From positions 39,843,239-39,907,238 of the forward strand of contig NC_080065.1 of NCBI RefSeq assembly GCF_949987535.1: DNA of 64,000 nt. The letters are read 5' to 3'. How positions within the stretch are numbered: the stretch's first letter is position 1; each line of letters starts with the position of its first letter. The notes under the pieces are model-generated. The model was not told the origin of the DNA. It worked only from the letters and a program-made list of their open reading frames with translations, and made no database searches. This document shows, in pieces, positions 61,155 through 64,000 of this stretch. Position numbers and translations under genes: made by a program. The stretch comes from Balaenoptera acutorostrata. Lineage: Eukaryota > Chordata > Mammalia > Artiodactyla > Balaenopteridae.

Positions 61155-61340
61155 GAAGTTTATTAGTTTTCTATTGCTGTGTAACAATTACCACAAATGA
61201 GGAAGAGGGCTCTTAGCAGAAACCAAATCGACCTGTACTTTGACCTTCGATTTCCCAGCCTTCAGAACTGAGAAAATAGGTTTCTGTTGTTTAAGCCACC
61301 TAGTCTTTGTTTTGGTAACCCAAACAGACTAATAGAATGG
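61155..61340 (+). mobile_element. MaLR-type LTR fragment, internally deleted
   Basis: The 5' text 'tattagttttctattgctgt' and the 3' text 'ccagccttcagaactgagaa', 'aggtttctgttgtttaagcc' and 'acagactaatagaatgg' are the two ends of a mammalian MaLR-like (MLT/MST) LTR. The joint near 61200 ('acaaatga' to 'ggaagagggctct') shows that most of the middle is gone. Confidence 0.6.
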
Positions 61341-61559
61341 GAGTCTGATTTCTCACTATGGGAGAAGCGGGTCATAAATATGAAAAGAAAAAAAAAAACC
61401 TGGAATTAATCCTATGTTGTTAGACTGGAATTGGAAATATTGGTATGAACTCATGTTTTTACTGTATCTATATATCTATATCTATATAAATAGGTGGATA
61501 GAAACACAGATGTAAATTTATATGGACATTTTTACATATATCCCTTAGTTATGTCCACT

Positions 61560-63990
61560 GAGAAGTGAAATCCAAACAGTAATGTGCATAACTAGCACAC
61601 AGAGCTTAGTTTCTAAATATAATTCTCAACTCTAAGGAACTAGGGCTCCTTGGAGAACACCTGGTTTCAGGACTGAAGCAAGCAAAGTACAAGATGAGCA
61701 GAGAAAATCTTATTGGGTTGGCCAAAAGTTTCCTTCGGTTTTTAAAGTAAAAATAAAAGACACATTTTTCATTTTCACCAAGAACTTTATTGAACAATGT
61801 ATTCAACATTTTGTTCCCCTACCTTCTGCCATTTTTTTCAGGCAGCTTCATAATTCCATCTTCCCAAAATTTTTTATCTTTTTGAGCAAAGAACTGTTCT
61901 AGGTGCCTTTTACAGTCTTCCAGGGAATTGAAATTTTTTTCCATTAAGAGAATTTTGTAAAGATCAAAATAAATGGAAATCTGAAGGTGCAATGTCTGGC
62001 AAATGCGGCTGATGAATCAGAACTTCCCAGCCAAGATGTAATAGTTTTTGCCTGGTCATCAAATAAACATGCAGTCTTGCGTTATCCTGATGGAAGATTA
62101 TGCATTTTCTGTTGACTAATTCCAGACGCTTTTCTTCGAGTGCTGCTTTCAGTTGATCTAAATGGAAGCATTACTTGTTGGAATTAATCATTTGGTTTTC
62201 CGGAAAAAGCTCATAATAGGGGACTCCCTTCCAATCCCACCATATACACAACATCACCTTCTTTGGATGAAGACTGGCCTTTGGTGTGGTTGGTGGCGGT
62301 TCATTTCGCTTGCGCCATATCTCTTCCATTCTACATTATTGTACAGTATCCACTTTTCATCGCCTGTCACAATTTGTTTTAAAAACATAAGGTTTTCGTT
62401 ACGTTTAAGTAGAGAATCACATGCGGAAATACGGTCAAGAGGGTTTTTTTCGCTTATGTGGAACCCAAACACCAAACTGATTAACATAACCAAGCTGGTG
62501 CAAATGATTTTCAGTGCTTGATTTGGATATGTTGAACATGTCGGCTGTCTCCTGCGTGGTATAATGTTGATTGTTTTCAATTAATGTCTCGATTTGATCA
62601 CTGTCAACTTCACCTGGTCTACCCAACCCTGGAGCACCGTCCAGCGAGAAATCTCCAGCACGAAACTTCGCAAACCACTTTTGACATGTTTGATCAGTCA
62701 CAGCACCTTCTCCATACACTGTACACATCTTTTTGTGTGTTTCAATTGCGTTTTTACCTTTCTTGAGATAATAAAGCATACTATGCCGAAAATGTTGCTT
62801 TTTTTCTTCCATCTTCAATATTAAAATGGCTACACAAAAATTCACCAATTTTGATGTTTTTTTTTAAATGCATGCTGATATGACAACTATCACAATACAA
62901 TCTAACAAAATTGTTTCTAATGAAGTTAAAGACAACTAAGTGCTACTGGAGCCATCTTACGGAAAAAAACAAACGAACTTTTTGGCCAACCCAATATTAT
63001 TCTAGAAAATGAGGAAGTGCTCAGAAATTGATGTAGACAGAAGCAGCTTGAAGAGGCCCCATTAGCCAAATATTGGAATGATTTGAGCATCAAAATAATG
63101 ATAGTAATGGATTATGATCCATTGAATAAAATAGAAAGCCATTTGTTCATATGGGTATAAACAAACGCATAACTAAATGGAGAGAAGAGGAAGCTGTTTG
63201 TTACACTAGAATGCAAGCTAATATATGTAGATGGAATGATAGAATTACGAATCATGTGGTAACCATCATACTAATAATTCAGTCACAAAACATCAATGGA
63301 TGCTAAAACTAGTGAGTGAAAAGTTGAAGAGGAATGTAATATTGACCTAGTCTCAAAGATTTGTTGATTACAAAGGGGAAAAAAAAATTTAGAGTGGAGA
63401 AACTTGGAACTTTATCCAGTGATAAAAGTTAACACCACAAGTAATAGGACAAATTGAAATTGTGTACCATCTGGTAGAATATAAGAATACAGCACCACTT
63501 CTGTGATTTTCCTGCCCAAAATGTGTAACCTGAATCTAATTAGTAGGAAACATCAAACACCTAAATTTAGGGACATTTTACAAAATAATTGGCTTTAATT
63601 TTTGAAAGTATCAAGTTCATGAGTGCTTAGGAGAGTTTGAGGAACTGTTTCAGATTAAAAGAGAAAAAAAAGACATTGCAAATGTAATTGTGGCCCTGGG
63701 TTGTATAATTTTGTTACAAAGAACATTACTGGGATAACTGGTAAGATCTTAATGGGGTATGTGGATTGTATAATAGCAATGTATCAAAGCTAATTTCCTG
63801 ATTTTAATGGTTGTATTGTGTTCATATAGGCAAATGCTCTGTTTGTAGGAATTGCACAGAAAGTATTCTGGGGTTGTGCAGAATGATGTCTCCAACTGAT
63901 GCTCAAATCATTCAGAAAAAAAATTAATTCACTGTAGCTACAAATTTTCTGTTAAAATTTTTAAATATTTCAAAAAAAAAAAAAAACCCA
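61560..63990 (+). mobile_element. Ancient L1 3' region, sense, interrupted by mariner
   Basis: 61620-61712 ('tccttggagaacacctggtt', 'acaagatgagcagagaaaat') and 62995-63990 ('gaggaagtgctcagaaattg', 'ggacattttacaaaataatt', 'actgggataactggtaagat', 'aaagctaatttcctgatttt') together follow the old L1M 3'UTR. A poly-A tract at about 63972-63986 may be its tail. The mariner at 61713-62994 separates the halves. Confidence 0.65.
61713..62994 (-). mobile_element. Full-length mariner DNA transposon with broken transposase
   Basis: The 1282-bp element starts TTGGGTTGGCCAAAAGTTTC and its other end, read on the minus strand, starts TTGGGTTGGCCAAAAAGTTC. TA dinucleotides at 61711-61712 and 62995-62996 are the target-site duplication. 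The transposase runs on the minus strand from about 62812 (MEEKKQHFRHSML). The paired helix-turn-helix N-terminus lies in the frame 62848-62435 (DQTCQKWFAKFRAGDFSLDG, GRPGEVDSDQIETLI) and reaches the WVPH linker motif. The next frame (62580-62254) has TGDEKWILY with the first catalytic Asp. HQD-N-A and APSDFHLF further on keep the second and third Asp of the DD34D triad. Frameshifts after WVPHK and near 62250, plus an in-frame TGA right after FHLF, make it inactive. Mobilises by cut-and-paste. Confidence 0.96.
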
Positions 63991-64000
63991 CTCCAGGCAT

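Overview
This window is nuclear DNA of a mammal, almost certainly a cetacean (whale or dolphin). The diagnostic evidence is four copies of a tRNA-Glu-derived SINE of the CHR type, at about 4.2, 11.4, 28.3 and 29.8-30.1 kb. They carry the cetacean-style body and lack the ruminant Bov-tA body. L1 3' ends of the whale/artiodactyl type, a mariner transposon and many ancient L1, L2 and MIR remnants agree with this. No intact protein-coding gene, functional tRNA/rRNA gene, CRISPR array or bacterial operon was found. The many short open frames are chance frames or decayed L1 and transposase frames. The segment looks like a gene desert or the inside of a very large intron.

Layout. 0.9-3.7 kb: an old sense L1 (ORF1 to ORF2) and an old antisense L1 scrap. 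4.2 kb: SINE. 5.5-8.7 kb: antisense, internally deleted L1. 8.7-9.7 kb: L1, MIR and L2 scraps. 11.2-11.9 kb: an L1 3'UTR split by a SINE with a clear target-site duplication. 12.1-15.3 kb: an old sense L1 followed by a younger antisense L1. 15.6-16.0 kb: a short L1 3' end. 16.2-17.0 kb: a processed pseudogene of ZCCHC17, the only recognisable copy of a host gene. 17.7-26 kb: mostly unique DNA with L1, L2, MIR and Tigger-like relics and a possible conserved non-coding block near 24 kb. 27.3-32.1 kb: two SINEs, the second inside what looks like an antisense ERVL/MaLR internal region. 32-43 kb: mostly unique DNA with scattered L2 and MIR. 43.4 and 44.4-46.6 kb: L1 insertions with perfect target-site duplications. 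47.05-47.40 kb: an unusual palindromic array of ATTTGGTCC/GGACCAAAT modules lodged in an old L1. 48-53 kb: L2 and L1 relics. 53-57 kb: largely unique DNA with a small CpG-rich pocket next to a poly-T run. 57.2-59.3 kb: two antisense L1s. 59.4-61 kb: L2 mosaic. 61.7-63.0 kb: a complete-length but broken mariner inserted at a TA inside an old L1 3'UTR.

There is no gene network to describe. The biology visible here is successive retroposition and transposition: L2/MIR first, then old L1, then DNA transposons, then the ZCCHC17 retrocopy, younger L1s and CHR SINEs. Nesting and target-site duplications record part of that order. The least explained item is the palindromic array at 47 kb. Family names come from recognition of sequence patterns without a database search, and repeat edges without duplications are approximate.
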